From Clostridia bacterium (GTDB lineage: Bacteria > Bacillota > Clostridia > Oscillospirales > Acutalibacteraceae), in NCBI GenBank assembly GCA_900771085.1, contig CAAGMR010000060.1, forward strand, positions 7,191 through 71,190: a DNA stretch of 64,000 nt. Direction: 5' to 3'. The position numbers and the translations under genes are program-made. Shown piece after piece: positions 8,676-17,672 of the stretch; within the stretch, counting starts at the first letter, position 1; each line of letters starts with the position of its first letter. The notes under the pieces are model-generated. The model ran no database searches. It saw only the letters and a program-made list of their open reading frames with translations, and was not told the origin of the DNA.

Positions 8676-8686
8676 AGGAGGGCCCG

Positions 8687-10768
8687 ATGGGACTTAGAAA
8701 AAGCCGAGTAATCGGTGTATATGCCATAATCATTGCCGCCTTCCTGGTAATGGTCGGATTTCTGGTTTATAACTCCGCCATCAGCTCGGAAAATGAAGGC
8801 AATATCGGCGCTTATACCCAGACGGTTTCAGCCGCAAGAGGAGAAATTCTCGACAGAAACGGTCAGCCGCTGGTTACAAACCGCCAGGGCAACTCAATCA
8901 CTTTCAATGCGACTGCTTTTCCTTCAACCAAGGAGCAGGCCGACAGAAATGAAATTATACTGTCACTTATTAAGCTCTGCGAGCAGAATGACATTGAGTA
9001 CATCAACAATCTTCCAATAGAATACAAAGATGGGGAATATGCATTTAAAGAAGATGGCGAGACATACATTAAATGGCTCAAATCTGCAGATGTATTAAAC
9101 CTTAACTCATACGCAACCGCAGACAACTGCATGGATGCCCTCATAAAGATGTACGACCTTCAGGGCTATTCCAAAAAGGATGCGCTAAAAATCGCATCTG
9201 TCCTCATTGAAATGAGAAAAGGCGGATTCAACACAACCTATCCTTATACCTTCGCCGAAGATGTTCCGACAGCTCTTGTTACGGTTATCATGGAGAACAA
9301 AGGATTCTTCCGCGGTGTTGAGAACAGTGTTGTTGCGTACAGAGAATATCCTGACGGCACAATAGCTCCTCATATCCTTGGACGTATTTCAGGTATCACA
9401 GCCGAAAAGTACGAAGAGGAAAAGTTAAAACTTGAGGAAGACGTAAAAAATGCCAAGTCAAGCTCAGAGGCAGAAGCTCTTCGCAGAAATGCCTATACCA
9501 TTTCAGATGAATTCGGCAGTTCCGGCATTGAAAAAGCAATGGAGCAGTACCTCAGAGGAAACAGAGGCGTTAAGACTGTTACGGTTGGCCGCGACGGAAG
9601 CACAAAAGATAACTATACTGTCTTCCCTGAACAGGGTAATAGTGTAATTCTTACCATAGACAAGAACCTTCAGCTTGTTGCACAGAAAGCTCTGAAGAAC
9701 AGAGTTGATACTCTTAATGTTTCTTCACGCCGTAAATGTGCCGCAGCGGTTGTAGTAGAAAACGTTAACACAGGTGAAATCCTCGCCTGCGCAACATATC
9801 CTTCTTACGATAATAACGAGTGGAAGGAAAAATACAGCGAGTGGGCAGAAGACTCAAATGCACCTCTCTGGAACCGTGCCGTAAACAGTACCTACGAGCC
9901 GGGTTCAACATTTAAACCCTGTACCGCAATTGCGGCTCTTGAGAACAACATAATTACAGGTTCCTGGAGCTTCAAGTGTACGGGTGCCTACACATACTAC
10001 AGTGACCATACATTCTACTGCGCTCACCATACAGCGCATGGAACAAACAATGTCGTAGACGCAATCGACAAGTCATGTAACTGCTTCTTCTATGAGACAG
10101 GCCGACTTCTCGGTATTAACGAAATCGACAGATGGGCAACCGCTTTTGGCCTCGGTCAGAAGACCGGTGTAGAGATTCCGGAAGCAACCGGACGCGTTTC
10201 AAGCCCTAGCGAAAGAAAGGCTGCCGGTGGAGTCTGGTATGCCGGTGATACAATCACCACTGCAATCGGTGAGTCCGACAACCAGTTCACACTTCTTCAG
10301 CTTGCAAACTATGTTTCAACTCTTGCAAACGGCGGAACAAGATATGTTCCTCATTTTGTAAAAGAGGTCAAGAGTGCCGACTATTCAAAGACTATCCTTT
10401 CAAAAGAGCCGAAGGTTGCACAGGTTCTCGATATTGATCCGGGCAACTTAAGCCTTGTTAAGAAGGGTATGCTCAAGGTTGGTACAACAGGCTTCTGTCG
10501 CAATGCTTTCAGAAAGCTTCCTATCAAGGTTGCGGCAAAGACCGGTACATCTGACGTCGTTAAACTTATCGATGGCCAGAAGGTTGAAGGAAACAACGGT
10601 TTCCTTATCTCCTTCGCACCGTATGAAAAGCCTGAAATAGCAGTAGCCGTTGTTGTTGAAACCGCAGACTCCGGTGCACTTACCGCTGTAGTTGCAGCAG
10701 ATATCTACGATTACTATTTCTCACCAAAGACATTACAGTCAGTTCAGAACTACGAAACTCTACTTTAA
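8687..10768 (+). CDS. mrdA: Class B penicillin-binding protein, PBP2 type (elongation transpeptidase)
   Basis: A 693-residue peptidoglycan DD-transpeptidase acting outside the membrane with the Mre proteins. A signal anchor lies at residues 8-29 and the dimerisation or pedestal domain, with SAARGEILDRNG, from about 45. The transpeptidase domain follows with STFK at 407-410 (nucleophile Ser407), SCN at 463-465 and KTG at 618-620. All catalytic motifs are intact. GGAGGGCCCG precedes the ATG. Its place after mreD argues for the rod or elongation role over the septal FtsI role. No rodA gene is adjacent. Confidence 0.9.
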   Translation: MGLRKSRVIGVYAIIIAAFLVMVGFLVYNSAISSENEGNIGAYTQTVSAARGEILDRNGQPLVTNRQGNSITFNATAFPSTKEQADRNEIILSLIKLCEQNDIEYINNLPIEYKDGEYAFKEDGETYIKWLKSADVLNLNSYATADNCMDALIKMYDLQGYSKKDALKIASVLIEMRKGGFNTTYPYTFAEDVPTALVTVIMENKGFFRGVENSVVAYREYPDGTIAPHILGRISGITAEKYEEEKLKLEEDVKNAKSSSEAEALRRNAYTISDEFGSSGIEKAMEQYLRGNRGVKTVTVGRDGSTKDNYTVFPEQGNSVILTIDKNLQLVAQKALKNRVDTLNVSSRRKCAAAVVVENVNTGEILACATYPSYDNNEWKEKYSEWAEDSNAPLWNRAVNSTYEPGSTFKPCTAIAALENNIITGSWSFKCTGAYTYYSDHTFYCAHHTAHGTNNVVDAIDKSCNCFFYETGRLLGINEIDRWATAFGLGQKTGVEIPEATGRVSSPSERKAAGGVWYAGDTITTAIGESDNQFTLLQLANYVSTLANGGTRYVPHFVKEVKSADYSKTILSKEPKVAQVLDIDPGNLSLVKKGMLKVGTTGFCRNAFRKLPIKVAAKTGTSDVVKLIDGQKVEGNNGFLISFAPYEKPEIAVAVVVETADSGALTAVVAADIYDYYFSPKTLQSVQNYETLL

Positions 10769-10774
10769 AGTGAG

Positions 10775-11527
10775 GTGAATCCGTTGGAATACATTGATAA
10801 GATTCTTCCAAAGAAAATCCTTTTCACATCGGGAAAAGGAGGCGTCGGCAAGTCTACTCTTGCTTCCGCATTTGCGAAAACACTTGCTTCCGACGGAAAG
10901 AAAGTCCTGCTTGTAGACTTCGATATATCTCTTAGAACACTTGATATTATGCTTGGCCTTGATGGTCTTGTTCTTTACGACTGGTACGACGCTGTCTCAG
11001 GCATTTGCGATGTTGCAGACGCAATAGTATCCGACGAGGAAGGCGGACCGGCACTTCTTCCGGCACCTCTTCTCAATGTAAATGTAACCAAAGACCAGGT
11101 CAGAAAGATGATAGCTTCAATCGAGGACGAGTATGATTTCATCATACTCGACAGCCCTGCCGGAGTCGGCAGCGGCTTTGAGGCGGCTTTGTGCACAGCC
11201 GATCAGGCCTTCGTTATATCCACCCCGGACAATGTCTGCGTACGAAGCGCAAGCGTTGCCGCAGACAAGCTTGCCGCAAAGGGGATACGCTCCGGCCTCA
11301 TTATTAACCGCTTCCGCAAGAAGACAGTTAATAACGGCAGAGCATTAAACATTGACGACGTAATTGACTCAACGGGAGTTACACTCATCGGCATTGTTCC
11401 GGAAGATCCAAAGCTTTCTTATTCCGCACAGACCGGAAGCGCACTTGATGAAAGCACAAAGGGTGCCGCAGCAGTCAGAAGAATCATAAAAAGAATGTAC
11501 GGTGAAGAAATCCCGCTCAAAATCTAA
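10775..11527 (+). CDS. minD: MinD-like P-loop ATPase
   Basis: A MinD/ParA-family ATPase of about 250 residues, which in MinD switches between membrane and cytoplasm and places the division site. The deviant Walker A SGKGGVGKST is at 19-28, with DFD near 50 and IILDSPAG for Walker B. The C-terminus VRRIIKRMYGEEIPLKI resembles the short amphipathic membrane helix of MinD. The start is GTG 10775 or, perhaps better, TTG 10784, which has AGGTGA six bases before it. minC and minE, usually adjacent, are absent, so classical oscillation cannot be assumed. Confidence 0.75.
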   Translation: MNPLEYIDKILPKKILFTSGKGGVGKSTLASAFAKTLASDGKKVLLVDFDISLRTLDIMLGLDGLVLYDWYDAVSGICDVADAIVSDEEGGPALLPAPLLNVNVTKDQVRKMIASIEDEYDFIILDSPAGVGSGFEAALCTADQAFVISTPDNVCVRSASVAADKLAAKGIRSGLIINRFRKKTVNNGRALNIDDVIDSTGVTLIGIVPEDPKLSYSAQTGSALDESTKGAAAVRRIIKRMYGEEIPLKI

Positions 11528-11548
11528 ACAGAATATCAAAATATGTGG

Positions 11549-11578
11549 CTCTCCAAAACGTTGTTTTGGAGAGTTTTT
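11549..11578 (+). terminator. Intrinsic terminator after minD
   Basis: CTCTCCAAAA (11549-11558) pairs perfectly with TTTTGGAGAG (11564-11573), 5-base loop, followed by five T. It closes the mre-PBP-minD unit. Confidence 0.92.
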
Positions 11579-11590
11579 ACAAAAACCTTA

Positions 11591-11619
11591 TTGTTAGCGG
11601 TGCGTTTTTATGTTAAAAT
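11591..11619 (+). promoter_or_regulatory. Sigma-A promoter of the mgsA homologue
   Basis: TTGTTA at 11591-11596 and TAAAAT at 11614-11619 with a 17-base spacer, 32 bases before the start codon. Confidence 0.6.
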
Positions 11620-11651
11620 AATCATTACCGATAGTAAGGGAGGATTCACGT

Positions 11652-12095
11652 ATGAATATTGCTTTAATTGCGCATGATGTTAGAAAAGAGTTAATGACAC
11701 AGTTCTGCATAGCATATGCAGGTATTCTCAGTCAGCATAATCTTTGCGCAACAGGCACAACAGGCAAAAGCGTTTCAGATGCAACCGGCCTTCAGATTCA
11801 GTGCTTCCTCAGTGGCGATCAGGGCGGAGAACAGCAGATTGCCTCACGTATAGCATGCAACGAGATTGACCTTCTCCTCATGTTTGGAGACCCGCTCAAT
11901 CCTAAGCCAATGGAGCCTATAGAGACTACTCTCCTTAGACTTTGCAACGTTCACAACGTACCTGTTGCAACCAATATTGCAACAGCAGAAGCTCTCATTC
12001 ATGCCCTTGCAAGAGGCGACCTTGACTGGCGTGACATCGTAAACCCGAAAGAGCAGTCACCAAGACAGTCCGCTGCAACACCGGAGCACATGTAA
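11652..12095 (+). CDS. mgsA: Methylglyoxal synthase family protein with substituted active site
   Basis: A 147-residue homologue of methylglyoxal synthase, which makes methylglyoxal from dihydroxyacetone phosphate. It aligns without gaps to the E. coli enzyme as I recall it (offset 11). The phosphate-binding ATGTTG loop, AHD at 7-9 and Asp80 (E. coli Asp91) are kept. The catalytic base Asp71 is Glu60 (GGEQQ), His98 is Met87 and Asp101 is Ile90 (PMEPI for PHEPD). It may be inactive, altered in specificity, or regulatory. It has its own promoter and terminator. The family assignment is firm; the activity is doubtful. Confidence 0.8.
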   Translation: MNIALIAHDVRKELMTQFCIAYAGILSQHNLCATGTTGKSVSDATGLQIQCFLSGDQGGEQQIASRIACNEIDLLLMFGDPLNPKPMEPIETTLLRLCNVHNVPVATNIATAEALIHALARGDLDWRDIVNPKEQSPRQSAATPEHM

Positions 12096-12106
12096 ATAAA
12101 CCGACA

Positions 12107-12141
12107 AAAGCCTTAAACATCGCGTTTAAGGCTTTATTTTT
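12107..12141 (+). terminator. Intrinsic terminator after the mgsA homologue
   Basis: AAAGCCTTAAAC (12107-12118) pairs perfectly with GTTTAAGGCTTT (12124-12135) around ATCGC, followed by ATTTTT. Confidence 0.92.
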
Positions 12142-12209
12142 ATCTGTTTGTTGTATATAATTTTAGGGTTAACAGTAAATTATCTTTTAAAATAAATTGG
12201 AGGAAGAAA

Positions 12210-13577
12210 ATGGCACTTGTAACCAAGGCTATAAAGGGTACACAGGATACTCTCCCTGGAGAGAGCAGCAAGCTGCGTTTCCTTGAAACAACCATCTCTG
12301 ATATCGCAACCTCATACGGCTTCCGTGAAATAAGAACTCCTGTTTTCGAGCATACCGAACTCTTCAACCGTTCAGTAGGTGACACAACAGATGTAGTTCA
12401 GAAAGAAATGTATACCTTCGAGGATAAGGGAGGAAGATCAATCACTCTTCGTCCGGAGGGAACAGCAGGTGCTGTTCGCTCATTCCTTGAGAATGGACTT
12501 TTCAATGAACCAAGCCCATACAAGGTTTTCTATCATACATCATGCTATCGCTATGAGAAACCACAGGCAGGACGCCTTCGCGAATTCCATCAGTTTGGCG
12601 TAGAGTGCTTCGGCACACAGAGCCCTGCAGAAGATGCAGAAGTAATAGCTCTTGCAGACGAGATATTCAACTTCCTTGGAGTAAAGGACCTTGAACTTGA
12701 GATTAACTCTATCGGCTGTCCTTGCTGCAGACCTAAGTATCAGGCTGCACTTAAAGAGTATTTTGAGCAGAACAAAGATCAGCTTTGCGAGACCTGTCTT
12801 GAAAGACTTGACCGCAACCCTATGCGTATCATTGACTGCAAGGTTGAATCAGACGAACTTAAAGATGGCGCACCTGTAGTTCTTGATTATCTCTGCGATG
12901 AGTGCAACGAGCATTTTGAAGACCTCAAGAGCTATCTTGAAGCTATGAATATTGAATACAAAGTAAACCCTCGAATTGTTCGCGGACTTGACTACTACAC
13001 AAAGACAGTATTTGAATTCGTTTCAACCGGCATTGGTGCTCAGGGAACAGTTTGCGGCGGTGGTCGTTACGACGGTCTCTGCGAAGAACTTGGCGGAAAG
13101 CCAACTCCTGCTCTCGGCTTTGGCATGGGTATGGAAAGACTTCAGCTTCTCCTTAAAGCTCAGGGTATTGAACTTCCTGAAGAGGAGCCATGTTCACTTT
13201 ACATTGCTTCAGCCGGTAAAGAAGGTACCGTTAAGGCTGCTGCAATTGCACATGACCTTCGCGCAGAAGGTGTTTTCTGTATGTTTGACACAGTTGGCAG
13301 AAGCATAAAGGCTCAGATGAAATTTGCCAACAAGATTGGCGCTGAGTTTGTTGTCGTTATCGGTTCAGACGAACTTAATACCGGCAAGGCTGAACTCAAG
13401 GAGATGCAGACAGGCAAAACACAGATTATAAACCTTGAAACTCTTGCTGAAGACTTCAGCGACATTGCCATCAAGGCGTCCGTGTCAAAATTCGCAGATG
13501 AATTTGCAGGCACAGATCTTGAAGGTGTTGATCTTGGAAACATAGACCTTAATTCCTTAATGGGAGGAAACTTTTAA
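12210..13577 (+). CDS. hisS: Histidyl-tRNA synthetase
   Basis: A 455-residue class II synthetase that charges tRNA-His. Motif 2 (RPEGTAGAVRSF, then CYRYEKPQAGRLREFHQFG), the His-A loop LDYYTKTVFEF and the second loop GTVCGGGRYDGL are present, followed by the alpha/beta anticodon domain. A Cys-rich insertion near 165-235 is usual in Firmicute HisRS. The protein is about 30 residues longer than the usual 420-430 because of an extra tail ending GVDLGNIDLNSLMGGNF. GGAGGAAG precedes the ATG. The stop overlaps the aspS start in TAATG. No T-box is visible in the short leader, although a TATAAT lies at 12156-12161. Confidence 0.96.
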   Translation: MALVTKAIKGTQDTLPGESSKLRFLETTISDIATSYGFREIRTPVFEHTELFNRSVGDTTDVVQKEMYTFEDKGGRSITLRPEGTAGAVRSFLENGLFNEPSPYKVFYHTSCYRYEKPQAGRLREFHQFGVECFGTQSPAEDAEVIALADEIFNFLGVKDLELEINSIGCPCCRPKYQAALKEYFEQNKDQLCETCLERLDRNPMRIIDCKVESDELKDGAPVVLDYLCDECNEHFEDLKSYLEAMNIEYKVNPRIVRGLDYYTKTVFEFVSTGIGAQGTVCGGGRYDGLCEELGGKPTPALGFGMGMERLQLLLKAQGIELPEEEPCSLYIASAGKEGTVKAAAIAHDLRAEGVFCMFDTVGRSIKAQMKFANKIGAEFVVVIGSDELNTGKAELKEMQTGKTQIINLETLAEDFSDIAIKASVSKFADEFAGTDLEGVDLGNIDLNSLMGGNF

Positions 13578-15364
13578 TGGATACAATGAATGGACTTAAA
13601 CGTACAAATTACTGCAATGACTTCTCAATTGAGTCAGTTGGCAGTGAAGTAGTCGTTTGTGGTTGGGCAGCAAAGGCAAGAAACTTAGGACAGCTCATAT
13701 TTGTGGATCTTCGTGACCGCACAGGTATTGTCCAGCTTGCATTTGATGATGACACAGCTGCCGATATTTTCGAAAAGGCATCTACAGTACGTTCTGAATT
13801 TGTTCTTATGGCTAAGGGCACAGTTCGTGAACGTTCCTCAAAGAATAAAGAGATAGCAACAGGTGATATTGAAATCGCAGTTACAGATCTTCGTATCCTT
13901 GGCAAGTCTGAGACACCTCCATTTGAGATTACAGACGATTGCAACACAGCTGAGCTTACAAGACTCAAGTATCGCTATCTTGACCTTCGCAGACCTGAAC
14001 TTTCAAAGAACATTCTTATGAGACATAAGCTTGCGAAGATTACTCGTGACTATTTCGACGAGCAGGGCTTCATTGAGATTGAAACACCAATGCTCATCAA
14101 GTCAACTCCTGAAGGAGCAAGAGACTTCCTTGTACCAAGCCGTATTCACAACGGTGAATTCTATGCTCTTCCTCAGTCACCACAGCTTTACAAGCAGCTT
14201 TCAATGGTTGCCGGTTTTGACCGCTACATGCAGCTTGCACGCTGCTTCCGCGACGAAGATCTTCGCGCAGACCGTCAGCCTGAATTCACACAGATTGACC
14301 TTGAAATGTCTTTCGTAGAAATGGAAGATGTTCTTTCTATCGGTGAAGGATACATGCAGAGAGTATTCAAAGAAGCTCTCGGAATTGACATTCAGCTTCC
14401 ACTTCCTCGTCTTACTTTCAGAGAGGCAATGGAACGCTACGGTTCAGACAAACCTGATACCCGTTACGGCATGGAGATTTACAACATCTCTGATATCGTA
14501 AAAGACTGCGGCTTCGGCGTATTTGAATCAGCTGTCGCTGATGGCGGCTCTGTTCGTGCCATCACCGCAAAGGGCGGTTCAGCAGCTGTATCAAAGAAGG
14601 GTATCAAAAAGCTTACAGAAGAAGCAAAGGGTATTGGTGCCAAGGGTCTTGCATGGGTACGTATCGATGGCGAGACAACAGCATCATTTGACAAGTTCGT
14701 AAGCGAAGATGTTATGAATGCCATCATCAAAGCAGGAGATGCAGAAGATGGCGACCTTATCCTCATCATTGCTGACAGCAACAACAAGCATACACTTTCA
14801 ATCCTCGGCTCATTACGTCAGATGATGGCAAAGAAGCTCGACATTATTCCTGAAGGTATGTATAACCTTCTCTGGATTGTTGAGATGCCATTCTTTGAGT
14901 TTGACGAGGATCTTGGCGAATGGGTTGCAATGCATCATCCATTCACTGCACCTCTTGAAGAGTGCATTCCTTACCTTGAAAGTGACAAGGGCAATGTACG
15001 TGCACAGAGCTATGACATGGTTCTTAACGGCATCGAGCTTTCATCAGGTTCTATCCGTATTACAGATCCTGAACTTCAGGCTCGTATATTCAACCTTCTC
15101 GGCATGAGCGACGAAGAAGCATATGCAAAGTTCGGCTTCCTCATTGACGCATTCAAGTACGGTGCTCCACCTCATGGCGGTATGGCTCTTGGCCTCGACA
15201 GACTTTGCATGCAGCTTATCGGCGCAGAGACACTCCGTGACGTAGTTGCATTCCCTAAGATTAAAGACGCATCAGAACCAATGACCAGCTGCCCATCTCC
15301 TGCAGATGCAGAACAGCTTGAGGTTCTCGGTATCTGCCTCGCAGAGAAAGAGACAGAAGAATAA
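13577..15364 (+). CDS. aspS: Aspartyl-tRNA synthetase
   Basis: A 595-residue class IIb synthetase that charges tRNA-Asp. An N-terminal OB fold binds the anticodon (about residues 1-110). The catalytic core follows with motif 2 (FRDEDLRADRQPEFTQIDLE) and motif 3 (GLDRLCM), and the bacterial GAD insertion domain lies near 290-420. The sequence MHHPFTAP is typical. The ATG overlaps the hisS stop, so the two are coupled. Whether it is discriminating or also charges Asn cannot be decided here; no gatCAB lies in the window. Confidence 0.96.
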   Translation: MDTMNGLKRTNYCNDFSIESVGSEVVVCGWAAKARNLGQLIFVDLRDRTGIVQLAFDDDTAADIFEKASTVRSEFVLMAKGTVRERSSKNKEIATGDIEIAVTDLRILGKSETPPFEITDDCNTAELTRLKYRYLDLRRPELSKNILMRHKLAKITRDYFDEQGFIEIETPMLIKSTPEGARDFLVPSRIHNGEFYALPQSPQLYKQLSMVAGFDRYMQLARCFRDEDLRADRQPEFTQIDLEMSFVEMEDVLSIGEGYMQRVFKEALGIDIQLPLPRLTFREAMERYGSDKPDTRYGMEIYNISDIVKDCGFGVFESAVADGGSVRAITAKGGSAAVSKKGIKKLTEEAKGIGAKGLAWVRIDGETTASFDKFVSEDVMNAIIKAGDAEDGDLILIIADSNNKHTLSILGSLRQMMAKKLDIIPEGMYNLLWIVEMPFFEFDEDLGEWVAMHHPFTAPLEECIPYLESDKGNVRAQSYDMVLNGIELSSGSIRITDPELQARIFNLLGMSDEEAYAKFGFLIDAFKYGAPPHGGMALGLDRLCMQLIGAETLRDVVAFPKIKDASEPMTSCPSPADAEQLEVLGICLAEKETEE

Positions 15365-15398
15365 AAGGAGCCGGCAAATCCGGCCATAAGGAGAATTT

Positions 15399-16280
15399 AT
15401 GTTAGAAACAGTAAAAGATATCCTTCTTGATACCGGAAAAGATACATTGGAAATCATACCGGTGCTTTTGATAGCCTATCTTTTAATGGAATTTCTTGAG
15501 AAGCACACATCAGAGAAAACGAACAATGTAATTCGACAGTCAGGCCGTTTCGGCCCGATAATCGGCGGATTGCTGGGCGCATTTCCGCAGTGTGGCTTTT
15601 CAGCGGCAGCATCATCGCTTTATGCCGGAAGAGTAATCACTGTAGGTACATTGCTTGCAGTTTTCCTGTCGACATCAGATGAGATGCTTCCGATTTTCAT
15701 TTCAGAAAATGTTCCTGCCGGAACGATTATTAAGATTCTGGCAGCAAAGGTAATTGTGGGTATCATCTTTGGACTTCTCACAGACATGGGCGTACGAATT
15801 TTCAGAGTTCGACACCATAGAAGTGCCTTTGATGATATGGACATTGAACATTTCTGTGAGCACGAAGCTGCTCACGAAGAGGAAGACGGTATTTTCGTTT
15901 CGGCTTTAAAGCATACGGTAAAGGTAACCGTGTTTATATTCCTCGTTTCACTTATACTTAATGCCATTATTGAAATGGTAGGCATTGATCATCTCAGCAA
16001 TGCGGTTATCAACAAACCGGTTGTTGGTGAGGCTCTGGCCGGCCTCGTTGGTCTTGTTCCAAACTGTGCGGCATCCGTGGTAATCACACAGCTTTATCTG
16101 GAAGGCGCAATCGGTTCCGGTCCTCTCATGTCCGGACTTCTGGTTGGAGCGGGTATCGGACTTCTGGTACTTTTCCGTTCGAACGACAATATGAAGAAAA
16201 ATGCCATGATTACAGCCCTGCTTTATGCTGCAGGTGTGGTATCAGGTATTATCATCGATGTAATAGGAATAGCGTTTTAA
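15399..16280 (+). CDS. Putative ten-helix metal exporter (ArsP_2 / putative manganese transporter family)
   Basis: A 293-residue polytopic membrane protein. It has two related halves joined by an acidic, His-rich cytoplasmic loop (HFCEHEAAHEEEDG, about residues 148-161). Each half carries a matched motif, AFPQCGFSAAASS near 54-66 and LVPNCAASVVITQ near 223-235, the signature of the heavy-metal exporter family that databases name ArsP_2 or putative manganese transporter (recalled, not searched). The His/Cys/Asp-rich loop suggests metal sensing or binding. GGAGA precedes the ATG 34 bases after aspS. The true substrate is unknown. Confidence 0.6.
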   Translation: MLETVKDILLDTGKDTLEIIPVLLIAYLLMEFLEKHTSEKTNNVIRQSGRFGPIIGGLLGAFPQCGFSAAASSLYAGRVITVGTLLAVFLSTSDEMLPIFISENVPAGTIIKILAAKVIVGIIFGLLTDMGVRIFRVRHHRSAFDDMDIEHFCEHEAAHEEEDGIFVSALKHTVKVTVFIFLVSLILNAIIEMVGIDHLSNAVINKPVVGEALAGLVGLVPNCAASVVITQLYLEGAIGSGPLMSGLLVGAGIGLLVLFRSNDNMKKNAMITALLYAAGVVSGIIIDVIGIAF

Positions 16281-16350
16281 AGCGTATTTCTATTTACGTG
16301 ATGGTTTGTAGTATAATAATCACAAGTTTCCAAAAAAGGAGTTTTGACCT

Positions 16351-17625
16351 ATGAAAAAAGAGACAAAATGCATACAGGCCGGTTATGTTCCGGGCAATGG
16401 CGAATCACGTCTTCCACCAATTGTACAGAGTACAACATTCAAATATGACACCAGCGAAGACATGGGTAAGCTTTTTGATCTCGAAGCATCAGGCTACTTC
16501 TATACACGTCTTCAGAACCCTACAAACGACTACGTAGCAGCAAAGATTGCAGCTCTTGAAGGTGGTACAGCAGCAATGCTTACTTCTTCAGGTCAGGCAG
16601 CATCTTTCTTCTCCGTTTTTAATATTGCAAATGCAGGTGATCATGTAATCGCATCAACATCAATTTATGGCGGTACATTTAACCTCTTCAACGTAACAAT
16701 GAAGAAGATGGGCATCGATTTCACATTCGTTGATCCTGAATGCTCAGATGAGGAACTTGAGGCTGCATTCCAGCCAAACACCAAGTGCGTTTTCGGCGAA
16801 ACAATTGCAAACCCTGCTCTCATCGTTTTTGATATTGAGCGTTTTGCAAAGGCTGCTCATGCCCATGGGGTTCCTCTTATCATCGATAACACATTTGCAA
16901 CACCAATTAACTGCCGTCCATTTGAGTGGGGCGCAGATATCGTAATCCACTCCACAACCAAGTACATGGATGGACATGACGCAGGCGTTGGCGGATGCAT
17001 CGTTGATTCAGGCAATTTTGACTGGCTTGCACATGCAGACAAGTTCCCTGGACTTACAACTCCTGACGAATCCTACCACGGCATCACTTATGCCGAAAAG
17101 TTTGGCAAGGAAGGCGCATACATCACCAAGGCTACATCTCAGCTTATGAGAGACCTCGGTTCAATCCAGTCTCCACAGAATGCTTACTACTTAAACCTTG
17201 GTCTTGAGTCTCTTGCAGTACGCGTTGAACGCCACTGCCAGAATGCTCAGAAGGTAGCTGAATTCCTTCAGTCAAATGAGAATGTTACATGGGTTAATTA
17301 TCCTGGTCTTCCGGGAAACAAATATTATGAAAGAGCACAGAAGTATCTTCCTGATGGTTCCTGCGGCGTAATTTCTTTCGGCGTTAAGGGCGGCCGCCCT
17401 GCAGCCGAGAAGTTTATGAAGGGCCTCAAGGTTGCAATCATTGCAACTCATGTTGCTGATGCTCATACATGTGTTCTTCATCCTGCTTCATCAACTCACA
17501 GACAGCTCACAGACGCTGAACTTGAAGCTGCAGGTGTAGGTGCAGATCTTGTACGTTTCTCTGTAGGTATCGAAAATGTTGACGATATCATTGAGGACCT
17601 TCAGCAGGCTCTTGCCAACATCTGA
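16351..17625 (+). CDS. O-acetylhomoserine sulfhydrylase-type PLP enzyme
   Basis: A 424-residue cytoplasmic PLP enzyme of the Cys/Met metabolism family, expected to make homocysteine from O-acetylhomoserine and sulfide. The PLP lysine is Lys204 in STTKYMDGH, Asp179 (IIDNTFATP) holds the pyridine nitrogen, and the phosphate-binding SSGQAA stretch is present. The long form and the HPASSTHRQLTDAE segment favour MetY over cystathionine lyases. AAAAGGAG precedes the ATG. The upstream gap is only 70 bases, too short for a SAM riboswitch. A methionine gamma-lyase activity is the main alternative. Confidence 0.85.
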   Translation: MKKETKCIQAGYVPGNGESRLPPIVQSTTFKYDTSEDMGKLFDLEASGYFYTRLQNPTNDYVAAKIAALEGGTAAMLTSSGQAASFFSVFNIANAGDHVIASTSIYGGTFNLFNVTMKKMGIDFTFVDPECSDEELEAAFQPNTKCVFGETIANPALIVFDIERFAKAAHAHGVPLIIDNTFATPINCRPFEWGADIVIHSTTKYMDGHDAGVGGCIVDSGNFDWLAHADKFPGLTTPDESYHGITYAEKFGKEGAYITKATSQLMRDLGSIQSPQNAYYLNLGLESLAVRVERHCQNAQKVAEFLQSNENVTWVNYPGLPGNKYYERAQKYLPDGSCGVISFGVKGGRPAAEKFMKGLKVAIIATHVADAHTCVLHPASSTHRQLTDAELEAAGVGADLVRFSVGIENVDDIIEDLQQALANI

Positions 17626-17672
17626 TAAAATCATATAACCGCTTATTTACCCTTATTGGGGAGGTGCATGTT

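Noticed and set aside
12142..12209. T-box leader for hisS
   Set aside because: Only about 70 bases lie between the upstream terminator and hisS, too short for a T-box; no conserved T-box string was seen.
16281..16350. SAM riboswitch ahead of the sulfhydrylase
   Set aside because: The 70-base gap is too short and has no S-box core.
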